A stretch of DNA of 64,000 nt from contig JAKTNI010000003.1 in NCBI GenBank assembly GCA_029593505.1, forward strand, positions 154,466 through 218,465, written 5' to 3'. The notes beneath the pieces were generated by a model. The model ran no database searches, was not told the origin of the DNA, and was given only the letters and a program-made list of their open reading frames with translations. The DNA comes from Streptococcus suis (GTDB lineage Bacteria > Bacillota > Bacilli > Lactobacillales > Streptococcaceae). Numbering within the stretch: position 1 is the first letter of the stretch; the number at the start of each line of letters is the position of its first letter. Of the stretch, positions 9,976-18,710 are shown piece by piece. The position numbers were made by a program, and so were the translations under genes.

Positions 9976-10428
9976 ATGGCACTAGCAAAGATTGTTTACG
10001 CTAGCATGACTGGCAACACAGAAGAAATTGCTGATATCGTGGCCAATAAACTAGAAGAATTAGGCTTGGAAGTACAAGTTCATGAATGCACAACCATTGA
10101 AACTGAAGAAATTTTAGATGCTGATCTCATTGTTGTTGCTAGCTACACCTATTCCTACGGTGGAGATGGCGAATTGCCTGATGAGATTGTCGATTTTTAT
10201 GCAGACTTAGCCGATTTGGATCTAACTGGGAAAATCTATGGTGTCTGTGGTTCTGGAGATACTTTCTATGATGATTTCTGTAGCGCAGTTGATGACTTTG
10301 ATCTCATGCTATCATCTCGAGGTGCAACCAAAGGAGCTGAAAATGTGAAAGTAGACCTCGCTGCTGAAGAAGAGGATATCATTAATTTAGAACAATTTGC
10401 AACTGATCTAGTTGCAAAACTCGTATAA
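9976..10428 (+). CDS. Short-chain flavodoxin
   Basis: FMN-binding electron carrier. The 150-residue protein starts MALAKIVYASMTGNTEE, containing the phosphate-binding loop SMTGNT. Flavin-stacking loops follow around YTYSYGGDGELPDE (about residues 57-70) and CGSGDTFYDDFC (about 90-101). It is highly acidic, as flavodoxins are. The frame opens four codons earlier, but TTGGAGGACATT is an ideal ribosome site for this ATG. It precedes the chorismate mutase gene on the same strand, with an intervening terminator hairpin. In a low-iron lifestyle it may replace ferredoxin; the redox partner is not in this window. Confidence 0.93.
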   Translation: MALAKIVYASMTGNTEEIADIVANKLEELGLEVQVHECTTIETEEILDADLIVVASYTYSYGGDGELPDEIVDFYADLADLDLTGKIYGVCGSGDTFYDDFCSAVDDFDLMLSSRGATKGAENVKVDLAAEEEDIINLEQFATDLVAKLV

Positions 10429-10441
10429 TGGTATACAAATA

Positions 10442-10466
10442 ACCAGTAACAATCGTTACTGGTTTT
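10442..10466 (+). terminator. Terminator or attenuator after the flavodoxin gene
   Basis: A 9-bp perfect stem ACCAGTAAC/GTTACTGGT with loop AATC followed by TTTTCTT. It sits only 18 bp before the chorismate mutase start, so partial read-through is likely. Confidence 0.75.
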
Positions 10467-10483
10467 CTTGAAAGGAAACACAT

Positions 10484-10762
10484 ATGACATTAGATAACAT
10501 CCGTACGGAAATCAATGAAATTGATCGCAAACTCGTTGAACTTTTAGAAAAACGCATGGAATTAGTAGACCAAGTAACTGCTTATAAACGAGCAACAGGA
10601 AAGCCGGTATTAGATAGCAAGCGAGAAACCGATGTTCTAAAACATGTAGGGGATCTAATTCAAAAAGATGACTACCGCACCACTATCCAAGAAACATTTC
10701 GTCAAATCATGACAGAATCCAGACGCTATCAAACGAATAAGCTAGGAAATGATACTCAATAA
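10484..10762 (+). CDS. Chorismate mutase (AroQ class)
   Basis: Converts chorismate to prephenate in phenylalanine and tyrosine synthesis. The 92-residue all-helical protein shows the AroQ pattern: IRTEINEIDRKLVELLEKRMELV (helix 1 with the active-site Arg and Glu/Asp), YKRATGKPV, DSKRETDVL and a last helix ETFRQIMTESRRYQ. Length fits a stand-alone monofunctional mutase. The ribosome site is GAAAGGAAAC. It has no promoter of its own that I could see, so expression probably depends on read-through from the flavodoxin gene. Confidence 0.92.
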   Translation: MTLDNIRTEINEIDRKLVELLEKRMELVDQVTAYKRATGKPVLDSKRETDVLKHVGDLIQKDDYRTTIQETFRQIMTESRRYQTNKLGNDTQ

Positions 10763-10849
10763 TTATCAGCATCAGATGTCCATCAAAAGAGAATTAACCA
10801 TTGGGAAAAGAACACTCAATCCTTTAACTCTAAAAGATAAAGCATATCT

Positions 10850-11155
10850 CTAGACATTTACAATTGGAATGGACAACTCAATTAAACGGTCCGTATAGAT
10901 AGTTTGAATGGCTGATTTATCAATAATCTTCTCATCAATTTTACGGTGTAAGAAGAAATCACGAATGGTTTCCATTTCTGATTGTTGTATATTGCGATGT
11001 TTATTGCTGATTAAGAGTTCGTAATGACGAGGAGCTTGTGTGAAAATAACATCTGTATTACCAGCAGAGTAAGTCTCTACTAGAAAAGCATCCGTATTCG
11101 CTAATTGATTTTGAACTAGGCGGGTATGACTGTTTGTCGTGTTAATGATCTTCAT
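10850..11155 (-). CDS. DUF1827 family protein
   Basis: A 101-residue soluble protein beginning MKIINTTNSHTRLVQNQL and containing YSAGNTDVIFTQAPRHYEL, which matches the DUF1827 family of lactic acid bacteria as I know it. No catalytic motif, signal peptide or membrane helix is evident. The function is unknown. A ribosome site AGAGAGTGGAGG precedes the start. It is monocistronic and convergent with chorismate mutase. Confidence 0.82.
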   Translation of the reverse strand: MKIINTTNSHTRLVQNQLANTDAFLVETYSAGNTDVIFTQAPRHYELLISNKHRNIQQSEMETIRDFFLHRKIDEKIIDKSAIQTIYTDRLIELSIPIVNV

Positions 11156-11221
11156 ATAAAACCTCCACTCTCTCTGGCTAACATTATAGCACGCTTAGAT
11201 TATTTTAGCTAGCTATTTTGA

Positions 11222-11683
11222 TTAGATATCTGATGTTTTTGCTTGCAATTTCCATTGCTCAATTCCCCACTTATGACTTCCTCTTTTAAGTTTATCAATG
11301 GCTTGTTCTACTGGAAACCAAGCAAGCGTATTAAAATCTTCCAATGGCTTTCCTATTTGTTGATAATGTGTCACATGATAAATATAAGCCGGGTTATAGA
11401 AATAAGTATCACGGTGTCTTGAATAAAAATATTCGTCAGCTTGTCCGTAATAGCTCCCAATTTCAGCAACAAATCCGAGCTCTTCTAATAATTCTCTCTC
11501 AAGAGCAGTTAAATGATTTTCACCTTCTTCAATCTCACCACCAGGCAAAAACCAAGCACCATTTGGTGCTTGCACCAGTATGATATTTTCCCTTGTTTCA
11601 TCTGAAATGATGGCATACACTCCATATCGGCTCTTATAATGTACACCTTCTATTTTTTCTCCGAAAACAACACAATTCCCCAT
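11222..11683 (-). CDS. NUDIX hydrolase
   Basis: Hydrolase of nucleoside diphosphate-linked compounds. The 153-residue product contains a complete Nudix box GGEIEEGENH...ERELLEELGF (about residues 48-71), matching GX5EX7REUXEEXGU with the metal-binding glutamates present. The tail WFPVEQAIDKLKRGSHKW is typical of the substrate-recognition region. The substrate cannot be assigned. It has a strong AAGGAGATAG ribosome site and no operon partner. Confidence 0.9.
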   Translation of the reverse strand: MGNCVVFGEKIEGVHYKSRYGVYAIISDETRENIILVQAPNGAWFLPGGEIEEGENHLTALERELLEELGFVAEIGSYYGQADEYFYSRHRDTYFYNPAYIYHVTHYQQIGKPLEDFNTLAWFPVEQAIDKLKRGSHKWGIEQWKLQAKTSDI

Positions 11684-11834
11684 AGCTATCTCCTTCTATT
11701 ATTCACTATGTTGAACATATTATATCATTTTTATACGATTTCTTACTATAATATGCACAGGATAATCCTACAATTTGATAACTATACTGAACACTTGCAA
11801 TCTCTTCTTTTCTAAGTTAAAATAGAATGTGATA

Positions 11835-11906
11835 CTTCCCTTAGTTAAATGGATATAACAAATTCCTCCTAAGAATTAGTTGCAGGTTCGATTCCTGCAG
11901 GGGAGA
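11835..11906 (+). tRNA. tRNA-Arg (anticodon CCU)
   Basis: A 72-nt cloverleaf can be folded by eye. The acceptor pairs CTTCCCT with AGGGGAG (one G-U). The D arm is GTTAAATGGATATAAC. The anticodon stem AATTC/GAATT holds a loop with CCT at 11868-11870, and the T arm is GCAGGTTCGATTCCTGC. CCU reads AGG arginine codons. CCA is not encoded. A hairpin terminator follows at 11931. Confidence 0.9.
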
Positions 11907-11930
11907 TAAGTTGTTAAAAATACTGTAATA

Positions 11931-11969
11931 AAAGGAGATGCTACTTTGAGTAGACAATCTCCTTTTTCA
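11931..11969. terminator. Bidirectional terminator between tRNA-Arg and ahpF
   Basis: The stem AAAGGAGAT/ATCTCCTTT is extended by an inner CTAC/GTAG pairing, with T runs on both strands. It can end both the tRNA and the ahpF transcripts. Confidence 0.75.
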
Positions 11970-11978
11970 TTTTTTTGT

Positions 11979-13511
11979 TTACTGGCGAATCAAGTAATCA
12001 AAAGCTCCGAGAGCTGCAGTTGCTCCTGCTCCCATAGAAATGATGATTTGTTTGTAAGCAGAATCTGTACAATCTCCTGCTGCAAAGATGCCAGGAACGT
12101 TCGTTGCTCCGTGCTTATCTACGATAATTTCACGACGGTCATTGAGAGCCACCTCACTATCTAGTAGCCACTCGGTATTTGGAACTAAGCCAATTTGCAC
12201 AAATACTCCTTGTAGTGAAATAGTCTTCTCTGCTTGACTTTCACGCTCTACATAAACCAAACCTGTCACTTCTTCATCACCAATAATTTCTTTGGTCACA
12301 ACATTTGTCAAGACTGTAACATTTGGCAGGTTCTCAAGTCGATCTTGTAAGACTTGATCAGCTTTTAGTTCTGGTAAAAATTCTAGAACATAAACATGTT
12401 TGGCAAGACCAGCTAAGTCAATAGCTGCCTCAATACCAGAATTTCCACCACCAATAACAGCAACATCCTTGCCTGTAAAGAGTGGACCATCACAATGAGG
12501 GCAGTAGGTTACACCTTTGTTGCGGAACTCATTTTCACCCGGAACATTGATATTGCGCCATTTTGCACCGACAGATAAGATAGCTGTTTTTGACTTTAGA
12601 ATAGCCCCATTTTCTAGCTCAACCTCAATGAGATCATTTTTCTTAATGGATTTGGCTCTTTGAGCCTTCATAATGTCTATTGGATATTGCTTGGCATGTT
12701 CTTCAACTTGAACCATAAGTTTTGGTCCTTCAGTATAAGGTGTACCAATCATATTTTCAATACCAACAGTTTCCATGACTTGTCCACCAAAAGTTTCTGC
12801 TAGCAGACCTGTTTTGATGCCTTTACGTGCAGCGTATATTGCTGCACTATTACCCGCAGGACCTCCCCCTACAACCAAGACATCAAAAACTCCTTTATCG
12901 TCAAAAGCATCCTGACCCACTGGTCCAGCTACCATTTCAACCAACTCTTCAATGGTTGCACGACCTGAATGCACCAATTCTCCCTCACTGAAAACAGCTG
13001 GTACAGACATGATTTTCTTGGAGGTTACTTCATCTTGGAACATACCACCTTCTATCATGGTATGGCTGATATTTGGATTTAGAACAGCCATAATGTTGAA
13101 TGCTTGTACTACATCTGGACAATTGTGACAAGTTAGACTAACATATGTTTCAAAATGAACAGGTTTTGTAATTTTTTTGATGCGTTCCACTAATTCATCC
13201 TCTATTTTAGGAGGACGACCTGAAACTTGCAAGAGCGCCATGACAAAAGAAGTAAATTCATGTCCCAAAGGTAGACCTGCAAATTCCACACCACTTTCCT
13301 GTCCAACTTTAGCAATTTTAAAACTTGGTGTTCTGGAAAGACTAGCAGAAGCAATGCTGATACGATTGCTCATGGTCGCAATTTCTTCCAAGAATTCACG
13401 AACTTTCTGGGAATTCGCATCCTCTCCCAACTGAGCTTGGAGAACTACATTTGATTCTAAGAGTTGTAAATACTGAGCCAACTGACTCTTGATTTGAGCA
13501 TCTAATGCCAT
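11979..13511 (-). CDS. ahpF: Alkyl hydroperoxide reductase subunit F
   Basis: NADH-dependent flavoprotein that reduces AhpC, forming the main peroxide-scavenging system of streptococci. The 510 residues begin with a tandem glutaredoxin-like domain carrying the redox pair CHNC (about residues 129-132). A thioredoxin reductase-like module follows, with FAD site VVGGGPAGNSAA, catalytic CPHC (near 338-341), NAD site VIGGGNSGIEAA and the C-terminal FAD motif GIFAAGDCTD. Length matches the family. It lies 135 bp downstream of ahpC on the same strand, with a terminator between, so it probably receives attenuated transcription from the ahpC promoter. Confidence 0.97.
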   Translation of the reverse strand: MALDAQIKSQLAQYLQLLESNVVLQAQLGEDANSQKVREFLEEIATMSNRISIASASLSRTPSFKIAKVGQESGVEFAGLPLGHEFTSFVMALLQVSGRPPKIEDELVERIKKITKPVHFETYVSLTCHNCPDVVQAFNIMAVLNPNISHTMIEGGMFQDEVTSKKIMSVPAVFSEGELVHSGRATIEELVEMVAGPVGQDAFDDKGVFDVLVVGGGPAGNSAAIYAARKGIKTGLLAETFGGQVMETVGIENMIGTPYTEGPKLMVQVEEHAKQYPIDIMKAQRAKSIKKNDLIEVELENGAILKSKTAILSVGAKWRNINVPGENEFRNKGVTYCPHCDGPLFTGKDVAVIGGGNSGIEAAIDLAGLAKHVYVLEFLPELKADQVLQDRLENLPNVTVLTNVVTKEIIGDEEVTGLVYVERESQAEKTISLQGVFVQIGLVPNTEWLLDSEVALNDRREIIVDKHGATNVPGIFAAGDCTDSAYKQIIISMGAGATAALGAFDYLIRQ

Positions 13512-13554
13512 AATAATACCTTTCTGTGATCATTCATTATCCATAACGATTTGT

Positions 13555-13580
13555 AAAAAAACAGGGTGGACATTCCACCC
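13555..13580 (-). terminator. Terminator between ahpC and ahpF
   Basis: Stem GGGTGGA/TCCACCC (13564-13570/13574-13580) followed on the minus strand by seven T after CTG. It likely gives higher ahpC than ahpF message. Confidence 0.75.
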
Positions 13581-13646
13581 CACCAATATAGTTCCTATAT
13601 CTTCGTTCAAATCTGTTTAATAGTGAACGAAAGATTTTTCAGAAGA

Positions 13647-14207
13647 TTAGATTTTACCAACTAAATCAAGGCTCGGTGTCAATGTTTCTTCGCCTTCTTT
13701 CCATTTAGCTGGGCAAACTTCGCCCGGATGAGCACGAACGTACTGAGCTGCGCGAACTTTGTCAATAAGAGTACTAGCATCACGTCCAATACCATCAGCA
13801 TTGATTTCCATCATTTGAATAATACCATCTGGATCTACGATAAAAGTTCCACGTTGAGCCAAGCCATCTTCACCAAGTACATCAAAACCAAGAGACAATT
13901 GATGACTTGGATCGCCAATAAGAGCATATTGTAAAGTACCTACAACTTCAGAATCATCATGCCAAGCTTTATGTACAAAGTGTGTGTCAGTCGAAACTCC
14001 AAAGACCTCTACACCAAGAGATTGCAACTCAGCGTACTGTTCTTGTAAGTCACCCAACTCGGTCGGACATACAAATGAAAAGTCAGCTGGATAGAAACAG
14101 AAAATCGACCACTTCCCTTTCAAATCCTCACTTGAAACAGTGATAAATTTACCATTTTGATATGCTTCTGCTGAAAATTCCACGATAGGTTTTCCAATTA
14201 ATGACAT
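13647..14207 (-). CDS. ahpC: Alkyl hydroperoxide reductase subunit C (peroxiredoxin)
   Basis: Typical 2-Cys peroxiredoxin that reduces hydrogen peroxide and organic hydroperoxides, recycled by AhpF. From [16 protein letters not shown] it is 186 residues. The peroxidatic Cys47 lies in FVCPTEL and the resolving Cys165 in [10 protein letters not shown]. The frame opens nine codons earlier, but AAGGAGGTATTTT places the start at 14207. It is the first gene of ahpC-ahpF, driven by the promoter at 14233-14261. Confidence 0.97.
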   Translation of the reverse strand: MSLIGKPIVEFSAEAYQNGKFITVSSEDLKGKWSIFCFYPADFSFVCPTELGDLQEQYAELQSLGVEVFGVSTDTHFVHKAWHDDSEVVGTLQYALIGDPSHQLSLGFDVLGEDGLAQRGTFIVDPDGIIQMMEINADGIGRDASTLIDKVRAAQYVRAHPGEVCPAKWKEGEETLTPSLDLVGKI

Positions 14208-14232
14208 AAAATACCTCCTTTTATTTATTTTC

Positions 14233-14261
14233 ATTATAAATAATTCTGATAAAAATGTCTA
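14233..14261 (-). promoter_or_regulatory. ahpC promoter
   Basis: Minus strand TAGACA (14256-14261), 17-bp spacer, TATAAT (14233-14238). The AT-rich spacer and -10 area could host a PerR-type operator, but no clear operator consensus is visible. Confidence 0.7.
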
Positions 14262-14476
14262 GTGAAAGGCTTACAATTTGTATTTACTAAATTAAATGAG
14301 ATACATCACTATGCCCCAGAAACCTTACTCATTATTCTCATTCTAATACTTCTTTCTATAACTGCTAATTCCAGACTTTTTATTATATCTTTCATCTACC
14401 AGTTTAAGAAAGTCAACAAATAAAAAAATATATCTATAAAAAAACAGTAAGATATTTGGAATAAAGATGCCAAATA

Positions 14477-14968
14477 TTAAATAAACAGAGGGGGTAAATT
14501 TCCTCTGTTTATTTGCATTAGAATATACTTACCAGTGATCTTATTACCTGTAGCTAAATCAATACCCGTATCAATGGCAGTCTCAACAGCAGCTTCAACA
14601 CCAATCTTGGCAACTTGACAAACAGTTTGATGACCAATATTTTGTGTTACATTAGCCGCAACACTAGCTCCGGCACCCATAAATTGACCACCGATAAATC
14701 CTGCTAGGGCACCAGTTCCTGCTCCTTTAACAACGGAACCTGCCAATGCCCAACCACGTTGACCAGAAGTATAGGCGTCATAGCCAGACATAAGTGCACC
14801 AGAGGCTGCACCACCAATAGCCATGGCTATAGGAGCACCCAAGCCTCCGGTTGCTACGGTAAGGGCAATACCAACACCAATAGCACCTGCAGTTACTGCA
14901 ACTTTCTTCCAGTCAATCTTCTTAATATGGTTGGCTACTTGAGTACCAATATTGTACAATAAATTCAA
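14477..14968 (-). pseudogene. Orphan polymorphic-toxin tail (glycine-zipper type)
   Basis: A 163-residue open frame that looks like the C-terminal part of a secreted polymorphic toxin cut away from its N-terminus. It opens with ANHIKKIDWKKVAV and continues as a long Gly/Ala-rich hydrophobic stretch (about residues 25-110), as seen in pre-toxin or membrane-inserting tails. The KKIDWxKV motif recurs in the tail at 17,758-18,609. The frame starts immediately after the terminator of the preceding immunity gene and has no clear ribosome site, so it is probably not expressed alone. The last 13 residues are encoded by a terminator hairpin. The toxic activity is not identifiable, and no immunity gene follows it. 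Confidence 0.55.
14479..14514 (-). terminator. Terminator hairpin at the end of the toxin array
   Basis: Stem AAATAAACAGAGG/CCTCTGTTTATTT (13 bp) at the extreme 3' end of the array. Confidence 0.65.
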
Positions 14969-14969
14969 A

Positions 14970-14991
14970 AAGAGGGCAAATTTGCCCTCTT
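14970..14991 (-). terminator. Terminator of the GAD-like immunity gene
   Basis: A 22-bp perfect palindrome, AAGAGGGCAAA and its complement, followed by a T run on the minus strand, 3 bp after the stop codon at 14995. Confidence 0.8.
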
Positions 14992-14994
14992 AAA

Positions 14995-15540
14995 TCAATC
15001 ATCGAATTCTATACCACCTATTAATTGAGTAATTAAACTCAAATGTTCTAAAGTATCTACTTTATCAATATTAGATATATGCTTCTGACCTCCTAGTGCT
15101 AGGAGCGGAACAAATCCAAAACATTGATCAAAACTTAGAGTTCCAAACCGAGCAACAGCTTCTTCATACAGTTGAATTTCAAAATAATCTTCTAACAGTT
15201 CTTCATCCTCTAGATCCTGTAGAAAATAATACATGTTTTCCAAAATAGATACAAAATCTCCATCTTTATATCTAACTATTCTCAAATATTTATTCTCTTC
15301 TAGAGTTATAATGTCTCCGAATGCAGTTATAAAAATTGGTATGGAAAGTTTTCCTCTAAAATATGTACGCTGAATAAACTTTAAATAGTCATCTGGATTA
15401 ACAACTCTTAGATAACCATTAAGCAATAAGCACTGGCCTTCTTTTTTCCATAATTCTAATAATTCTTTTGGAATCTGTTGCTGATATTTATCGATTACAT
15501 CATCTGGCATAGATGAAACTTTGGAAATTTTTAGTGACAT
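14995..15540 (-). CDS. GAD-like/Tdi1-type immunity protein
   Basis: A predicted cytoplasmic immunity protein of 181 residues. The N-terminal half (YQQQIPKELLELWKKEG...GYLRVVNPDDY) matches the GAD-like domain. The C-terminal half (YEEAVARFGTLSFDQCFGFVPLLALGG through TLEHLSLITQLIGG) matches the Tdi1 C-terminal/DUF1851 fold. The founding Tdi1 protects Agrobacterium from the Tde1 DNase, so a nuclease toxin is the likely partner. Ten bases upstream is the end of a toxin frame (15,551-15,679), probably what is left of that partner. The ribosome site is TAGGGAGAAAA. Family recognition is by motif only. Confidence 0.75.
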   Translation of the reverse strand: MSLKISKVSSMPDDVIDKYQQQIPKELLELWKKEGQCLLLNGYLRVVNPDDYLKFIQRTYFRGKLSIPIFITAFGDIITLEENKYLRIVRYKDGDFVSILENMYYFLQDLEDEELLEDYFEIQLYEEAVARFGTLSFDQCFGFVPLLALGGQKHISNIDKVDTLEHLSLITQLIGGIEFDD

Positions 15541-15550
15541 AATTTTCTCC

Positions 15551-15679
15551 CTATGGAACCAATTTTACATTCAAGTAAATCTTGCTAAAGTCTTCATACT
15601 GTGTTGTTCTTAAAATATTATCAACTACTTCATCTACTGTTCCAAATTTAACAAGTGATATAATAAAGAATTTAGAAAA
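15551..15679 (-). pseudogene. Remnant 3' end of a toxin gene
   Basis: A 42-codon open stretch without a start codon, ending VKFGTVDEVVDNILRTT...NVKLVP and a TAG stop, 10 bp before the GAD-like immunity gene. Its position is exactly where the cognate toxin tail should be. The rest of the toxin is missing upstream. The assignment is positional, and the activity cannot be read. Confidence 0.45.
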
Positions 15680-15731
15680 TTACAATATTTTTGTCGCATA
15701 TTCTTTTGAATGTTAAGTAAGGCATAATATG

Positions 15732-16385
15732 TTAATTCAAATAAATACGCATACTTTCCAATGACTGCTTAGCTTCCTTAAAACCCTCTAATCCATATCT
15801 AGATAGAACGTCTATATCATCGACTAATCGAATGTCTTGGTCAGGATTAGATATTTTTTCTTTGAATAGTCTTACAACTAAATTCAACTCTGCCGTATCC
15901 ATCTCATAATAATTTTTCCAATGCTCTAAACCAATTTCAAAGGCAGAGAGTTGAGGAATCAAAATATCACCACCATTAGAAAATATATCATTCCAATTAT
16001 CATTAGATTCTAGTTTATTTCCATTACTCCAAAAACAAGCTGTAATGACTGGCAGAACGACTCCATCAGTTTCATCTAACAAATATTGTAATGCCTCTTC
16101 CTTTGCCAATTTAAAAATCTTATCTGGACAGTTTTCAAAATAATGTGTATAGGAAATCGAGTTCCTTAAGCGCTCACTATTATCAGAGCGAAAAACACAT
16201 ACACAAAAATTATTTTGGAATGTAATTGTTCCTCTACTACCAAAGCCATCCTGAACTGAATAACTGATACCATCCCATGAATGCTCAAAGGATAACTCTG
16301 GAAATTTAGCAGACATAACCGCACATGAAATACTTGCTAGATAACACCCTTCATATAAAGTTTTTACATCTAAGTCGTACACCAT
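15732..16385 (-). CDS. Putative immunity protein for the HNH toxin tail
   Basis: A 217-residue soluble, acidic protein that I do not recognise. It starts MVYDLDVKTLYEGCYLAS and contains FEHSWDGISYSVQDGFGSRGTITFQNNF, a pattern common in small single-domain immunity proteins. The C-terminal half is rich in charged helices (WKNYYEMDTAELNLVVRLFKEK). It begins 1 bp after the stop codon of the HNH nuclease tail, with the ribosome site AGGAGGAAAA inside that gene's end. This position makes it the cognate antidote by context. No other function is suggested. Confidence 0.65.
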   Translation of the reverse strand: MVYDLDVKTLYEGCYLASISCAVMSAKFPELSFEHSWDGISYSVQDGFGSRGTITFQNNFCVCVFRSDNSERLRNSISYTHYFENCPDKIFKLAKEEALQYLLDETDGVVLPVITACFWSNGNKLESNDNWNDIFSNGGDILIPQLSAFEIGLEHWKNYYEMDTAELNLVVRLFKEKISNPDQDIRLVDDIDVLSRYGLEGFKEAKQSLESMRIYLN

Positions 16386-16386
16386 T

Positions 16387-17004
16387 TTATTTTCCTCCTA
16401 AATAATCTGACTTCAGTCGATTTTCGTATCGCGAAAGCACCTGTGCATTCGCGTAACTATTTGAGCCACCTTTACTTCTTGGAATAATATGATCTATCTG
16501 CCATTCATTCGGATCAGGTGTTACACCCTTTTGACTTTTCTGAGGTTTACATAGAATTTCTCCTGATAAGTCTGAACGAACGACTCCATCATTTCTAACC
16601 ATATTCTCTTCTATAATAGCCTTCTTTTGAGCTGCAGTAAAATCTTTACCAGTCCCAACATACTTAGAATCTTGTAAATAAGAATATGGACTAGTGGCTG
16701 GTATTACATCGCCTGAAGGGCTTACATAAAAATCTGTTTTAGGTGTAGATTTTGGAGCTGGTAAAGCCAAGCGTTGATCTGGTGCTGGCAAGGCCAATGG
16801 TTGACTCTTCGGTCCAGGCAATGCTAGCTGTTGAACAGGAGTCACATCCTTCGGAGGTTTCGTAACTGGTACATCTCCAGCTTTTGGCTTATTCTTCGGT
16901 ACATCCGCATTGGCCGTTTTAACACTTCGTGCTGAAACTCCTTCAGATACTGCATTAATGGCAAGGCTGGTCGCAATACTTGCTGGGGTAATCTTACCGT
17001 TGCT
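16387..17004 (-). pseudogene. Orphan HNH-endonuclease toxin tail
   Basis: The frame is open for 206 codons after a TAA at 17,005 and lacks the N-terminal part of a toxin. It holds a helical pre-toxin stretch (ITPASIATSLAINAVSEG), then a Pro/Leu-rich linker with three near-identical LALPGP/LALPAP repeats. Last comes an HNH nuclease domain: VVRSDLSGEILCKPQKSQKG, then EWQIDHIIPRSKGGSNSYANAQVLSRYEN with the DH...N...N/H pattern. The catalytic histidine pair and final asparagine are present, so the nuclease fold itself looks intact. A GTG at 16,845 could start a 152-residue product, but no ribosome site supports it. The immunity gene follows at once. Confidence 0.7.
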
Positions 17005-17112
17005 TTAAGCATAGTATAGATATGAAGAGATTACCTCTTTTAATCAATAAAATCTGTAGCTCTATTTTCCCAATAATTTTTTCTAGCTACACTCTATTCT
17101 GAATTATGAATT

Positions 17113-17742
17113 TTAATTATCTTTTATGTTATATTTTCCTACACTATAAAACATTAAACTTGAGTATGTGTAACCAAGATATCCAAAGAATAGGAGACCA
17201 TAAAATATAATATATTGCTCTCCAAAAAACACAATTTTTTTCAAAGTATAATACATTAACGATATACATATTATGATAATAAAATTTATAAAAATAACTG
17301 TAAGATCAGTATAGTACATTTTTATTTTGATCGCTTGATTTCTCATTATTATTTCTTTTATCAACGATGGAGTTCTTGCACTCTTCCATCGAAAATAAGA
17401 AACTGCAACAAAAATCAATGACAAAATAATGTAACTCAAAACAACATTATCTAGTTTCCAAGAACTAATCGGAATAAATCGGGATATCAATACACTGACT
17501 ATACTAATACTTGCTAATCCATTCACTCCTACTCCCTTTGCTGAATAATCTGCATTGATAAGATGATGATAAGTTGTCGAATCTATTTTATAAAATTTAT
17601 TCCGAAAGAATAGTTTCAAGAATGGTAATATTAAGAAAAATATAGAACTCTGTGTATCCATCAGATAAAAATTAGATTTATCAACTGTAATCAATTTATA
17701 TCTTAAACTGCCTCGAACATTTTCAACTGTAACTACTGACAT
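17113..17742 (-). CDS. DUF443 membrane immunity protein (TsaI-like), copy 1
   Basis: A 209-residue polytopic membrane protein. The N-terminal part RYKLITVDKSNFYLMDTQS...LPFLKLFF...FYKIDSTTYHHL follows the DUF443 pattern (cytoplasmic strand-rich start, then hydrophobic segments). About five transmembrane helices can be counted. In Staphylococcus aureus DUF443 proteins such as TsaI neutralise TspA, a type VII-secreted toxin whose C-terminus depolarises membranes. Here the gene begins 15 bp after a Gly/Ala-rich hydrophobic toxin tail, in line with that role. A second DUF443 gene sits at 19,794-20,417, also behind a tail ending in a related sequence. Confidence 0.78.
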   Translation of the reverse strand: MSVVTVENVRGSLRYKLITVDKSNFYLMDTQSSIFFLILPFLKLFFRNKFYKIDSTTYHHLINADYSAKGVGVNGLASISIVSVLISRFIPISSWKLDNVVLSYIILSLIFVAVSYFRWKSARTPSLIKEIIMRNQAIKIKMYYTDLTVIFINFIIIICISLMYYTLKKIVFFGEQYIIFYGLLFFGYLGYTYSSLMFYSVGKYNIKDN

Positions 17743-17757
17743 ATCTACCTCCTAACA

Positions 17758-18609
17758 TTAATAATTTGGAAGAAGAGGAATAAGCGGTTCCTTCTCTAAT
17801 GGTGGAATAGATGTTGAGCCATCGTAATGTTTAATATTATCAATAACATTTCCGACAGCATCAACTGCTTTACGGAAACCTTTATTGTGCTGATAAAGTT
17901 GCTCATAACCCCAAGCAGCAAAAGCAGCTCCTGCAGCCACTAACACAAATGGTGCTGAAACTCCTAGTACAGCTGCTGCCCCTGTAACTAGCAATACTCC
18001 TCCAATACCCGCAAGAACTCCTCTGGTATTATGAGCCACTGCTTGTCCGAACGTTTTACCTTGATTAGCAATATCATCAACAACCCCTGCCACAAAACCA
18101 ACTGCTTGGAATGTTTTTGAAGTCAAAACTTTTGCAACAGGTGCTACTTTTTGTCCAATCTTATTAAAGAGAGTTCCTGCTTTATAAAAGACTGAAGAAG
18201 TATTCTGTATTACAAACCCAGTTTTTCCTCCCATTTTAGCAATGGGATTAATACTACGTAGTATACCACCTAGACCACTAGAAACGTCTAAACCCTGTCC
18301 AATCTTATCGAGACCAGAAACAAGTCCGCTAGCAAAAGCAACACCGTACTTGATTACAGGCACAACCTTCTCCCAGTCAATCTTCTTAGCAGCTTTCACA
18401 ATCTGCTTACCAACTCGATCGGCCGTCGTACACACATGTTTCAAGGTCTTGGCAAGGGCTGCACCCCAGTTACGAAGGAGATTCTTAGCTTCTCGACTCT
18501 TAGGGGTTCCCTTAATTCCAGTTGCTTGAGCATACTCATTTCGAATGGCTTGTTGGTAAAAATTTTCTGTGTTGTAGATGTAGTTTTTCTTTTTTGAAAA
18601 ATAGCAGAG
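17758..18609 (-). pseudogene. Orphan TspA-like membrane toxin tail
   Basis: The frame is open for 284 codons from just after a TAG (18,610-18,612) and has no start of its own at the 5' end. An internal ATG gives no convincing ribosome site. It contains a pre-toxin helical part (NTENFYQQAIRNEYAQATG, LLRNWGAALAKTL), the motif KKIDWEKVV shared with the tail at 14,477-14,968, then about 120 residues of Gly/Ala/Val-rich hydrophobic sequence. The tail closes PPLEKEPLIPLLPNY. The DUF443 gene follows 15 bp later. By analogy with S. aureus TspA the hydrophobic tail may insert into membranes; this is inference. Confidence 0.6.
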
Positions 18610-18710
18610 CTACTTAGGCAGTTCCAACTGATAGTTAGTTCTCAATAGTCATACTACTATTCTATCATATCAAAAAGAAATCACCTAGAAAATTCTAGAT
18701 GATTTCAAAG

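Noticed and set aside
11835..11906. tRNA-Arg as the attachment site of the downstream island
   Set aside because: Intact ahpF and ahpC lie between it and the island, and no repeat of the tRNA 3' end was found in the later region by eye.
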